From Spirochaetaceae bacterium (lineage in GTDB: Bacteria > Spirochaetota > Spirochaetia > Treponematales > Breznakiellaceae): a stretch of DNA of 16,646 nucleotides. The notes under the pieces were generated by a model. The model did no database searches. It was given only the letters and a program-made list of their open reading frames with translations, and was not told where the DNA came from. The stretch covers positions 1 to 16,646 of the forward strand of contig JAIRYB010000148.1 in assembly GCA_031267955.1 (NCBI GenBank). The letters are read 5' to 3'. A program made the position numbers and the translations under genes. Every line of letters starts with the position of its first letter. Within the stretch, counting starts at the first letter, position 1. Shown here piece after piece: positions 1-6,313 of the stretch.

Positions 1-108
1 GCTGTCCGGGTACTCGCCCAGGGCCGTGTTAAACACTTCGATTGCGGCGTCATAATCCCCCTGCTGGACCAGCTTAACGCCCTGATTATAATAATCCATA
101 ACACCCAT
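1..108 (-). CDS. TPR-repeat protein, N-terminal fragment
   Basis: The first 36 codons of a leftward gene whose remainder lies beyond the left edge. The peptide begins MGVMDYYNQGVKLVQQ and continues into one tetratricopeptide repeat: small and aromatic residues sit at TPR consensus positions (YYNQG, then GDYDAAIEVFNTAL, ending EYP). TPR units are protein-protein interaction helices, so the function of the whole protein cannot be told from one repeat. The start at 108 is preferred because GGGGGA on the minus strand (about 120-116) is spaced 7 nt from it. An in-frame ATG at 123 has no such site, and an ATG at 99 is also possible. A near-consensus promoter lies just upstream. Confidence 0.75.
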   Translation of the reverse strand, partial: MGVMDYYNQGVKLVQQGDYDAAIEVFNTALGEYPDS

Positions 109-144
109 GTAACAGTCCCCCATTTTTTCTAAAGCTATAGGTTA

Positions 145-173
145 ATTATAGGCGAAAATGGGGGGACGGGCAA
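145..173 (-). promoter_or_regulatory. Sigma-70-type promoter for the TPR gene
   Basis: On the minus strand a perfect TATAAT (150-145) lies 17 bp downstream of TTGCCC (173-168), a 4/6 match to the -35 consensus. Transcription would start near 138, giving a leader of about 30 nt that contains the Shine-Dalgarno sequence of the gene starting at 108. Confidence 0.6.
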
Positions 174-198
174 GGAGACATACCGCATCACATAAAAA

Positions 199-226
199 TA
201 GACACCCTAAAACAAGACCCTATAAT
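199..226 (+). promoter_or_regulatory. Upstream rightward promoter (P1) of the fab region
   Basis: TAGACA (199-204, 5/6 of the -35 consensus) is followed after 16 bp by a perfect TATAAT (221-226), in an AT-rich stretch that stands out from the GC-rich surroundings. The predicted start is near 233, almost 300 nt before fabH, so its transcript would carry a long leader containing the hairpin at 308-337. It is divergent from the TPR-gene promoter. Confidence 0.5.
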
Positions 227-307
227 TTACAATGAAATTTTTGCTTATATTGTTATACGATATTTTTGTACAATGAATTCAAAGGTTTTTTGCACCCATT
301 AACAAAT

Positions 308-337
308 CGCCTCCCCGCCATGAATGGCGAGGAGGCG
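308..337 (+). repeat. 14-bp inverted repeat (strong hairpin) in the fab leader
   Basis: Arms 308-321 and 324-337 are complementary over 14 bp with a single C/A mismatch (315/330) around a 2-nt centre, so RNA would fold into a long stem with a small loop. No T-run follows directly on either strand (the nearest, TTTTT at 352-356, is 14 nt away), so a classical intrinsic terminator is not convincing. It sits between the two candidate fab promoters. The rest of 109-527 holds no gene that I can support. Confidence 0.55.
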
Positions 338-446
338 CAGGATCAATATTCTTTTTCCAATCATTCGCCAGGAAAAATACGGCGTGGTCTGTTGCTGTCC
401 TTAAAAAAGTACCAGGCGCCAAATTTCCGTGCGCCCGCCGGCCGAC

Positions 447-474
447 TTGACATTTCCCGCAAATATACTATGAT
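447..474 (+). promoter_or_regulatory. Main promoter (P2) of the fab operon
   Basis: A perfect TTGACA (447-452) is followed after 16 bp by TATGAT (469-474, 5/6). The predicted start is near 481, about 47 nt before the fabH start codon. This is the strongest promoter match in the window and is well placed to drive fabH-fabD-fabG-fabF-fabZ. Confidence 0.75.
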
Positions 475-475
475 T

Positions 476-500
476 ATGACAAAATCGTGGTTTTTGTCAT
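476..500 (+). promoter_or_regulatory. Operator-like inverted repeat at the fab transcription start
   Basis: ATGACAAAA (476-484) and TTTTGTCAT (492-500) form a perfect 9-bp inverted repeat with a 7-bp spacer. It begins immediately downstream of the -10 element and covers the predicted +1, where a bound dimeric repressor would block transcription. The sequence does not resemble the FapR, FabT or FabR sites I know, so the regulator is unknown. As RNA it could also form a small 5' hairpin. Confidence 0.5.
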
Positions 501-527
501 TTATATAAAAAATTTACAGGCGGGTTT

Positions 528-1562
528 ATGGCGATTGAGATTATTGCGACCGGACGCGCGGTTCCGCCGCGGCGCCTTACAAACGACGATCTGGCGAAGC
601 GGATCGATACGAACGACGAATGGATAAGGTCCCATACGGGGATACGGGCGCGGCATATCGCGGACGATTCGACGGCGTGCAGCGATCTGGCGCTTGAGGC
701 GGCGAAAGACACCCTGTCCCGGGCGATTGAAACCGGGGCTGTAGGCGAAAAAACCCCGGAAGAACTGGCGCTGACCGTTGATCTTATCCTGCTGGCATCT
801 TCCACCCAGGATTATTACGGGCATCCGGCCACAGCCTGCCTCGTACAGGACAAGCTGGGCGCGCCAAACGCGGCGGCTATGGACATTACGGTGGCCTGCA
901 GCGGTTTTATCTACGGCCTGGAGACCGCCGCGGGACTTTTGGAAATAAACGCGAAACGGAGGCGGGCGCTGGTGATAGGTTCGGACATTCTGTCGCGGAT
1001 CACGGACTGGACCGACCGGGCAAGCTGCGTCCTGTTTGGGGACGGGGCCGGGGCCGTACTGCTGGAAAAAACCGCCGCCCCCTCGGAGGGGGAAGGGAGG
1101 CGGGGGCTTGTCCGTTCCATCCTTGCCGCCGACGGTTCGGGCGCCGGGCATCTTATGCTGCGCCGGGGGGGCAGCCGCGAACCTTTTAAGGCGGGGGAAG
1201 TCGTGGATATTCCGCCCCACATCGATATGGACGGCCAGGCGGTGTACTACTTCGCGGTAAAAGCGGTGACCGATACGATAAAGAACCTGCTGAAAGAGGA
1301 CGGGATCGCCATAGACGATGTGGACATCATCATACCCCATCAGGCGAACGCCCGGATTGTGCAGGCCGCGGCAAAACGCGCGGGGATTCCCGAAGAAAAG
1401 TTCTACCTTAACATTGACGAATACGCGAATACTTCTTCCGCTTCTATCCCGATAGCCCTGGACGAGCTTGCCAGGGACGGGAAACTGAAACGGGGGAATC
1501 TTATAATGACCGTGGGTTTCGGCGCGGGCCTTACCTACGGCGGCAATCTTATTGTATGGTAA
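528..1562 (+). CDS. fabH: 3-oxoacyl-ACP synthase III (KAS III)
   Basis: Condenses an acyl-CoA primer (usually acetyl-CoA) with malonyl-ACP, the first step of type II fatty acid synthesis in the cytoplasm. The 344-residue protein has the normal family length (about 310-340) and the full thiolase-fold triad: Cys124 in DITVACSGF, His271 in IIPHQANAR and Asn301 in EYANTSSAS. The N-terminal NDEWIRSHTGIR block is also typical, as are FGDGAGAVLL (170-179) and the C-terminal GFGAGLTYG. A purine-rich site AGGCGGG (518-524) precedes the ATG. It is the first gene of the operon and is separated from fabD by 12 nt. A short charged, Gly-rich loop (about 184-193) is the only small departure from relatives. 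Confidence 0.95.
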   Translation: MAIEIIATGRAVPPRRLTNDDLAKRIDTNDEWIRSHTGIRARHIADDSTACSDLALEAAKDTLSRAIETGAVGEKTPEELALTVDLILLASSTQDYYGHPATACLVQDKLGAPNAAAMDITVACSGFIYGLETAAGLLEINAKRRRALVIGSDILSRITDWTDRASCVLFGDGAGAVLLEKTAAPSEGEGRRGLVRSILAADGSGAGHLMLRRGGSREPFKAGEVVDIPPHIDMDGQAVYYFAVKAVTDTIKNLLKEDGIAIDDVDIIIPHQANARIVQAAAKRAGIPEEKFYLNIDEYANTSSASIPIALDELARDGKLKRGNLIMTVGFGAGLTYGGNLIVW

Positions 1563-1574
1563 AGTGATTTTAAC

Positions 1575-2612
1575 ATGATAACAGCCAGTACAAAAACAGT
1601 TTTTCTGTTTCCGGGGCAGGGCGCGCAGTACCGGGGCATGGGCCTTGACCTTCTTGAAAAGGGGGGCGCGGCCGTGAAGGGGCTTTTCGCCCTCGCGTCC
1701 GAAATCATGGGCCGCGACATGGCCGCCCTGCTCGCCGGCGCCGACGACGTCTCCCTTAAGCGGAGCGATACTTCCCAGCCCGCCGTTACCCTGGTGAACC
1801 TGGCGGCGGCGGCGTTTCTGGGCGAGAGGGGGATTAAGCCGGCGGCCTGCGCGGGCTTTAGCCTGGGCGAATACGCAGCCCTGGTCACGGCCGGCATTGT
1901 TACGGCGGAGGACTGCTTTTGCCTGGTGAAGCTGCGGGGCCGGGCGATGCAGGCTTCTTCCGACCGTATCGCCCGCGAAGCCGCCCCGGCGGGCGGCGCG
2001 GATAGCGCGGACTCTGCGGACAACGCGCCCGGCATGGCGGCGGTCATCGGCCTTCCCCCCGGGCGGGTAGAAGAACTTGTCGCCGGGTGGAGGGAGGCGG
2101 GCCTGGAAGGGCTTTACGGGGCGAACTTCAATTCCCCCAAACAGGTGGTTGTTTCCGGAACCGCCGCGGCCCTGGCGGAAGCCCAGGCCCGGTTCAAAGA
2201 GGCCGGCGCGAAACGGGTGCTCCGCCTCCAGGTAGCCGGCCCCTTCCACTCGCCCCTTATCGCGGACGCCGCGGAGGCCTTTGCCCCGGCTCTTGAAAAA
2301 ACAGCTTTCAGGGACCCGCTAATTCCCTGTTTTTCAAATGTCACGGGAAAGCGGGTAAGCTCCGGGGAAGAGGCGAAGGGCCTTGCCTTAAAACAGATTG
2401 TCTGTCCGATATACTGGACCCGGGAAGAGGCGTCCGTCGCGGCGGAGGGCATCGGGGCGGCGCTGGAAACCGGCCCGGGCAAGGTTTTGCAGGGGCTGTG
2501 GCGGGATTCGGGAAGCGCCGTGCCCTGTTATCCGGCGGGGACGGCAGCGGACATTGAAGCGCTTTTTGGCGCCGGGACAAAACCGGAAGCGCCGCAGGAG
2601 GCAGCAGGATGA
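1575..2612 (+). CDS. fabD: Malonyl-CoA:ACP transacylase
   Basis: Transfers the malonyl group from CoA to acyl carrier protein, supplying the extender for FabH and FabF. Visible signatures are FPGQGAQ (12-18), the nucleophile Ser96 in GFSLGEYAAL, Arg121 in RGRAMQ that binds the malonyl carboxylate, His225 in GPFHSPL, and a late ETGPGKVL. At 345 residues it is longer than typical FabD (about 310). The extra length is mainly an Ala/Asp/Ser/Gly-rich insertion at about 131-152, between RGRAMQ and the GMAAVIGL strand, plus a Pro/Glu/Ala tail. The Shine-Dalgarno is weak (AAAGTGA), so reinitiation after fabH is likely. Its TGA overlaps the fabG ATG by 4 nt, implying translational coupling. Confidence 0.94.
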   Translation: MITASTKTVFLFPGQGAQYRGMGLDLLEKGGAAVKGLFALASEIMGRDMAALLAGADDVSLKRSDTSQPAVTLVNLAAAAFLGERGIKPAACAGFSLGEYAALVTAGIVTAEDCFCLVKLRGRAMQASSDRIAREAAPAGGADSADSADNAPGMAAVIGLPPGRVEELVAGWREAGLEGLYGANFNSPKQVVVSGTAAALAEAQARFKEAGAKRVLRLQVAGPFHSPLIADAAEAFAPALEKTAFRDPLIPCFSNVTGKRVSSGEEAKGLALKQIVCPIYWTREEASVAAEGIGAALETGPGKVLQGLWRDSGSAVPCYPAGTAADIEALFGAGTKPEAPQEAAG

Positions 2613-3343
2613 TCTTGGAAAATAAAAAAGCCCTGGTAACCGGGGCCTCCCGGGGTATAGGCAGGGCTGTTTCGGAGATCTTCCTCAAAGAGGGGGCCGA
2701 AGTCTGGGGCATAGGGACCAGGGAACCGGCAGACCTCGCGGAACGGATAAGCAAAAGCGACGGCAGGTTCCGCTGGACAAACGCGGACCTGGGCTGTCTG
2801 GACGGCGTGGAAGCCGTAATAGAAGAACTGTTAAAAGCCTCCGGCGGTTTCGACATACTTGTCAATAACGCGGGGATAACCCGCGACAACCTTTCGTTCA
2901 GGATGAGCCTCGCGGATTTTCAGAAAGTGCTGGACGTGAATCTAAGCGCCGCGTTTCTTGCGGCCCGTACTGTAGGCCGCGACATGATACGAAAGAAAAG
3001 GGGTTCCATCATCAACATGGCGAGCGTTGTGGGAATTCACGGGAACGGCGGCCAGGCGAACTACGCGGCAAGCAAGGGGGGGCTAATCGGCGTTACCAAG
3101 TCCGTCGCGCTCGAAGTGGCAAGCCGGGGCGTGAGGGTAAACGCCGTCGCGCCGGGCTTTATCAGTTCCGACATGACCGGTGCGATTCCCGAAGCGGCGA
3201 AAGCCGCCATGCTGGACCGCATCCCCCTGAAACGGCCCGGCCTTCCGGAAGACGTGGCGGCGGCGGTGCTGTTTCTGGCGTCCGACGCCTCCTCGTACAT
3301 AACCGGGCAGGTGATCAGCGTTGACGGCGGTATGTTTATTTAG
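2609..3343 (+). CDS. fabG: 3-oxoacyl-ACP reductase
   Basis: NADPH-dependent reduction of 3-oxoacyl-ACP to 3-hydroxyacyl-ACP. It is a classical 244-residue short-chain dehydrogenase: the cofactor motif TGASRGIG (11-18), NNAG (86-89), and the catalytic tetrad Asn111, Ser139, Tyr152 and Lys156 (YAASK). The C-terminal ITGQVISVDGG is standard for FabG. The start is fixed by AGGAGG (2596-2601) with a 7-nt spacer and the ATGA overlap with fabD. It is followed by a 78-bp gap before fabF, the position where acpP sits in many bacteria; no acpP is there. SDRs are a broad family, but length, motifs and operon context make FabG the clear choice. Confidence 0.95.
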   Translation: MILENKKALVTGASRGIGRAVSEIFLKEGAEVWGIGTREPADLAERISKSDGRFRWTNADLGCLDGVEAVIEELLKASGGFDILVNNAGITRDNLSFRMSLADFQKVLDVNLSAAFLAARTVGRDMIRKKRGSIINMASVVGIHGNGGQANYAASKGGLIGVTKSVALEVASRGVRVNAVAPGFISSDMTGAIPEAAKAAMLDRIPLKRPGLPEDVAAAVLFLASDASSYITGQVISVDGGMFI

Positions 3344-3421
3344 TTGTAATTGCATTACCCGGCGACTCCGGGCAGATACTGCGGCCCGGCCGGAAGCTGC
3401 GTTTTGTTTTAGGGAGTTAAT

Positions 3422-4723
3422 ATGGACAACGGAAAAAAGAAAGTAGTAGTAACCGGGTTAGGCGCCGTTACGCCTATCGGGAATACGGCAGAGGAATTTG
3501 GGAGATCCCTTGTCGCGGGGAAGAGCGGGATAGGCCGGATAACCCAGTTCGACACGGAAGGTTTTGATGTAAAAATAGCCGCCGAGGTAAAGGATTTCGA
3601 TCCCGCCGTATGGATGGATAAAAAGGACGCCCGCAAGATGTGCCGCTTTACCCAGTTCGCGGTAGCCGCCGCAGCCCAGGCCCTTGCGCAGGCCGGCCTG
3701 CTGGAACCCGCCGAAGGGGCCGGCCCCGGCGACGCGCCCGCCCAGAACAAGCGCCTTAAAAGCGATCCCTGGCGGACAGGGATAGTGCTGGGGAACGGGA
3801 TCGGCGGTTTCGAGGTAGTGTCGGAATCCTTCCGCAAACTTTTTGGCACCGGCCCCCGGCGCATGCTGCCCCTGACCGTTCCCATGATGATAGGGAACGA
3901 GGCGGCGGGCAATATCTCGATGATCTTCGGCGCGAAAGGCCCCGCCCTTACCCAGGTAACCGCCTGCGCCTCGGGCGCCGACGCCCTGGGCCAGGCCCTG
4001 GACCTGATACGCTCGGGCCGCATCGATGTGGCCATTTCCGGCGGCACCGAGGCCTGTATAGTCCCCTTTGCCGTCGGCGGCTTCCAGATGCTCAAGGCGC
4101 TTTCCACCCGGCACAACGACGAGCCGGAAAAGGCAAGCCGCCCCTTTTCCGCGGACAGGGACGGCTTTGTCCTGGGGGAAGCCGCGGGGGTCCTGGTTCT
4201 GGAAAGCGAGGAACACGCAAAGGCCCGGGGCGCGCGTATAGTGGCGGAATTCGCCGGTTACGGCGCGACGGCCGACGCCTACCACATCACTTCCCCGGAC
4301 CCCTCCGGAGAGGGCGGCGGCCGGGCGATCAAATTCGCGTTGGAAGACGCGGGGCTAAGCCCCGGCGACATCCAGTATTACAACGCCCACGGCACGTCCA
4401 CGGAGATCAACGACGTTACCGAAACAAAAATAATCAAATACGCATTCGGGGATCACGCCCGCAAACTTAAAATTTCCAGCACCAAGAGCATGACCGGCCA
4501 CTGTATCGCGGGCGGCGGCGGCATCGAGGCCATAGCCTGTATCCTCGCAATCCAGGACGGTTTCTTCCCGCCTACCATCAACCTGGACAACCCCGATCCT
4601 GAATGCGATCTGGACTATGTTCCCAACAAGGCCCAGTACGGCGAAATCAGCGCCGCCGCTTCGGGCAACCTTGGGTTCGGCGGGCATAACGGCGTGGTAG
4701 TGTTCCGCAAATATAAAGCGTAA
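3422..4723 (+). CDS. fabF: 3-oxoacyl-ACP synthase II (KAS II)
   Basis: Elongates acyl-ACP by decarboxylative condensation with malonyl-ACP. The Cys-His-His triad of KAS I/II is complete: Cys182 (TACASGADA), His323 (NAHGTSTEIND) and His360 (TKSMTGH), with Lys355 also present. The C-terminal GNLGFGGHN is typical. The protein is 433 residues against about 410-415 for E. coli FabF. The extra length is a Pro/Gly/Ala-rich, polar loop at about 95-115, before WRTGIVLGNGIGG. The segment after His360 reads CIAGGGG instead of the common LLGAAG type, an unusual glycine-rich active-site loop. AGGGAG (3411-3416) gives a good ribosome site. FabB is an alternative name, but FabF is the usual form in spirochetes. 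Confidence 0.93.
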   Translation: MDNGKKKVVVTGLGAVTPIGNTAEEFGRSLVAGKSGIGRITQFDTEGFDVKIAAEVKDFDPAVWMDKKDARKMCRFTQFAVAAAAQALAQAGLLEPAEGAGPGDAPAQNKRLKSDPWRTGIVLGNGIGGFEVVSESFRKLFGTGPRRMLPLTVPMMIGNEAAGNISMIFGAKGPALTQVTACASGADALGQALDLIRSGRIDVAISGGTEACIVPFAVGGFQMLKALSTRHNDEPEKASRPFSADRDGFVLGEAAGVLVLESEEHAKARGARIVAEFAGYGATADAYHITSPDPSGEGGGRAIKFALEDAGLSPGDIQYYNAHGTSTEINDVTETKIIKYAFGDHARKLKISSTKSMTGHCIAGGGGIEAIACILAIQDGFFPPTINLDNPDPECDLDYVPNKAQYGEISAAASGNLGFGGHNGVVVFRKYKA

Positions 4724-4733
4724 GGAGAAGGCG

Positions 4734-5165
4734 ATGGATAACGAAGTAGAATCGCTTTTACCCCACCGGGAACCGTTCCTGTTTGTGGACGAAATTGTAA
4801 GCGTGGATAAAGAGAAGATAATCGCGAAGCACGTATTTACCGAAAAGGAATTTTTCTTTAAGGGCCACTTTCCCCGGTACCCGGTGGTCCCCGGGGTGAT
4901 CCTGGTGGAAACCATGGCCCAGTCCGGCGGCGCGGGCCTTAGAAAACTCGGCGTTCTCGGCGGGGACGCGCTTTTCTTTCTCGGCTCCGTGGACAAGGTA
5001 AAGTTCCGCCGGCAGGTAAGGCCCGGGGACGAGGTCCGCTGCGAAATAGAGAATCTGCGCGTTTCCCCCAAAATGATCAAGCAGGCCGGGAAAGCCTATG
5101 TAGGCGGCGAGCTTGCCGCGGAAGCCGAATGGCTCTGCCTTGTGGGAAGCGCCGCCGGCTCTTAA
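4734..5165 (+). CDS. fabZ: 3-hydroxyacyl-ACP dehydratase
   Basis: Removes water from 3-hydroxyacyl-ACP to give trans-2-enoyl-ACP. This 143-residue hot-dog-fold protein has the family hallmark FKGHFPRYPVVPGVILVE, with catalytic His45 and Glu59, and the N-terminal LLPHREPFLFVDEI. It lacks any sign of the isomerase FabA and has the normal FabZ length. AAGGAG (4722-4727) overlaps the fabF stop codon and is well spaced from the ATG, so it is the last gene of a tightly packed operon. No convincing rightward intrinsic terminator follows. The bases after its stop only contain a short direct repeat, CGGCTCTTAA at 5156-5165 and 5173-5182. Confidence 0.94.
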   Translation: MDNEVESLLPHREPFLFVDEIVSVDKEKIIAKHVFTEKEFFFKGHFPRYPVVPGVILVETMAQSGGAGLRKLGVLGGDALFFLGSVDKVKFRRQVRPGDEVRCEIENLRVSPKMIKQAGKAYVGGELAAEAEWLCLVGSAAGS

Positions 5166-5214
5166 CAAAACGCGGCTCTTAAAGGCAAGGCCGGATCCTG
5201 AAAAGCCGAATCCT

Positions 5215-5235
5215 AAAAAGCGCCGGCTCCCGCTT
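5215..5235 (-). terminator. Weak terminator candidate for the methyltransferase gene
   Basis: On the minus strand AAGCG and CGCTT (5235-5231 and 5222-5218) form a 5-bp stem with an 8-nt loop, followed by TTT. It lies 16 nt after the methyltransferase stop. A near-palindrome at 5237-5249 (CGGTCC-G-GGACCG) adjoins it. The stem is short, so this is tentative. Confidence 0.3.
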
Positions 5236-5250
5236 CCGGTCCGGGACCGC

Positions 5251-6072
5251 TTACTTCCGCCCCACCGCGATAAGCGATTCGGCGTACTGGTCATATGGCC
5301 CCTCTTCCCAGTTCCCGTAAAGCTCCACGGCGGAAAAGCCCGCGTCCAGGAGAAGCCGCCGCAGTTCCGTTGCCGCGTACAGGCGCTGCGTAAAAACACG
5401 TTCGGTTTTTTTCCCGTCCTTGTCTATCAGTATCCACCTGTTTTTTAACCCTTCCCAGGAATCCGTTGCCTCGTATTTGGTAAGCACAAAATAGCCCGCC
5501 CGTTCAAACCACTCGGCCTCCGCAAAATCCCTTACCGCGATTTCCTTCCCCAAAGTTTCGATAATAAAACAAGCGCCGTCCTTAAGCGACTCGCAGACAT
5601 TCCGCGCGAAAAGCATGTCGTCTTCCCGGCTGGCAAAATAGCCAAAGGAGATGTAAAGATTAACCGCGAGATCGAATGCCCTGGGCCGTTTAAAGCGGCG
5701 CACGTCCTCGCACACAAATTCTATTTCCAGATGCTCGTAAGCCGCGTCGTCCCTTGCCGTGTCAAGATAAGCCGGCGTCAAATCCACGCCCGTAACCGCA
5801 AAACCCCGCCGCGCCAATTCCAGGCTGATGCGCCCGAAACCGCAGCACATATCCGCCGCCCGCGGCCCGCCCGGCGCGCTGGCCTCCGCGGATTTGTACG
5901 CCGGCGGGTACTCGTAGAGCGGGAGCCGCGCCATCCTGGTAATACCGTCAGCAACCGCGGACACCTCGGCCCAGCGCTTGGCGTCAAACATGATGGGCGC
6001 GTACTGTTCCCAAAAAACCCTGTCATTAAACCATTCATCGGAGTATTTTTCGAAAGATTCTTTTCCCGCCAT
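5251..6072 (-). CDS. Class I SAM-dependent methyltransferase
   Basis: A 273-residue cytoplasmic methyltransferase of unknown substrate. Motif I is AADMCCGFGRISLELA (72-87), with the following acidic ribose-binding residue in GVDLTP (Asp97). A motif IV-like segment is FDLAVNLYISFGYF (133-146), and the C-terminal half has FIIETLGKE and the late strand FSAVELYGNW. The N-terminal FWEQYAPIMFD is typical of a widespread uncharacterised small-molecule methyltransferase group. The ATG at 6072 is the only sensible start: homology-like sequence begins there, although the frame stays open far upstream through GC-rich DNA. No Shine-Dalgarno precedes it, and a TATAAT lies only 13-18 bp upstream, suggesting a very short leader. 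Substrate (quinone, thiopurine, other) cannot be told. Confidence 0.88.
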   Translation of the reverse strand: MAGKESFEKYSDEWFNDRVFWEQYAPIMFDAKRWAEVSAVADGITRMARLPLYEYPPAYKSAEASAPGGPRAADMCCGFGRISLELARRGFAVTGVDLTPAYLDTARDDAAYEHLEIEFVCEDVRRFKRPRAFDLAVNLYISFGYFASREDDMLFARNVCESLKDGACFIIETLGKEIAVRDFAEAEWFERAGYFVLTKYEATDSWEGLKNRWILIDKDGKKTERVFTQRLYAATELRRLLLDAGFSAVELYGNWEEGPYDQYAESLIAVGRK

Positions 6073-6084
6073 AGCTTTCAGTGT

Positions 6085-6090
6085 ATTATA
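6085..6090 (-). promoter_or_regulatory. Possible -10 element of the methyltransferase gene
   Basis: A perfect TATAAT on the minus strand would start transcription near 6078, about 6 nt before the ATG, which would make the message nearly leaderless. The nearest -35-like sequence (TTGTAT, 6115-6110) has a long 19-bp spacer, so the call is weak. Confidence 0.3.
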
Positions 6091-6117
6091 TTTAAGGAAA
6101 AAGGTAACTATACAAGC

Positions 6118-6197
6118 CGGGGGGGAAGCCTCCCCCCCGCGGCGCGCACGGCTGCGCCGCTCCCCCCTCTGCGGGGGCGGCAGGCCGCCGGCTTTTT
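6118..6197 (+). repeat. GC-rich block of nested hairpins
   Basis: Successive hairpins fill this stretch. The first is an 8-bp C/G stem (6118-6125 with 6132-6139, loop AAGCCT). The second is a 7-bp stem GCGGCGC/GCGCCGC (6139-6145 with 6154-6160). The third is CCCCC/GGGGG (6162-6166 with 6173-6177). The fourth is GGCGG/CCGCC (6176-6180 with 6185-6189) followed by TTTTT (6193-6197), which resembles a rightward intrinsic terminator. No rightward gene precedes it, so it is either an attenuator in the lipoprotein leader or part of a REP-like mobile intergenic repeat. Confidence 0.5.
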
Positions 6198-6202
6198 GCC
6201 CC

Positions 6203-6273
6203 CGCAACGCCCCTGGGCCTGGCGACGCAACGCTCCCCGGGCCAGGCGACGCAAAACGCCCCGGACCTGGTAA
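6203..6273 (+). repeat. Three tandem 23/24-bp imperfect repeats
   Basis: Units at 6203-6225, 6226-6249 and 6250-6273 each follow the pattern CGCAA-CGC-CCC-GGGCC-GG-GA, and the start of a fourth unit (CGCCCCGG) follows. Differences between units are a few substitutions and one indel. They lie between the hairpin block and the lipoprotein Shine-Dalgarno. They are probably non-coding, although the frame stays open and would read repeated PGPGDA. Confidence 0.6.
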
Positions 6274-6313
6274 CGCCCCGGCAGAACAGTTACAAGCAGG
6301 AGAAAATACTTCT

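Noticed and set aside
266..508. 80-codon rightward ORF from a TTG in the fab leader
   Set aside because: No Shine-Dalgarno, unlikely composition, and it runs through the hairpin, the main fab promoter and the operator-like repeat.
501..2249. 582-codon leftward ORF opposite fabH and fabD
   Set aside because: Arg/Gly/Pro-rich shadow of GC-rich coding DNA; both fab genes on the other strand have full catalytic motifs.
6176..6284. Repeat block considered as a CRISPR array
   Set aside because: Units are only 23/24 bp, directly adjacent without unique spacers, and no cas gene is present.
5978..6313. N-terminal extension of the lipoprotein frame
   Set aside because: It crosses the GC hairpins and 24-bp repeats, has no ribosome site, and would bury the signal peptide and lipobox that begin at 6314.
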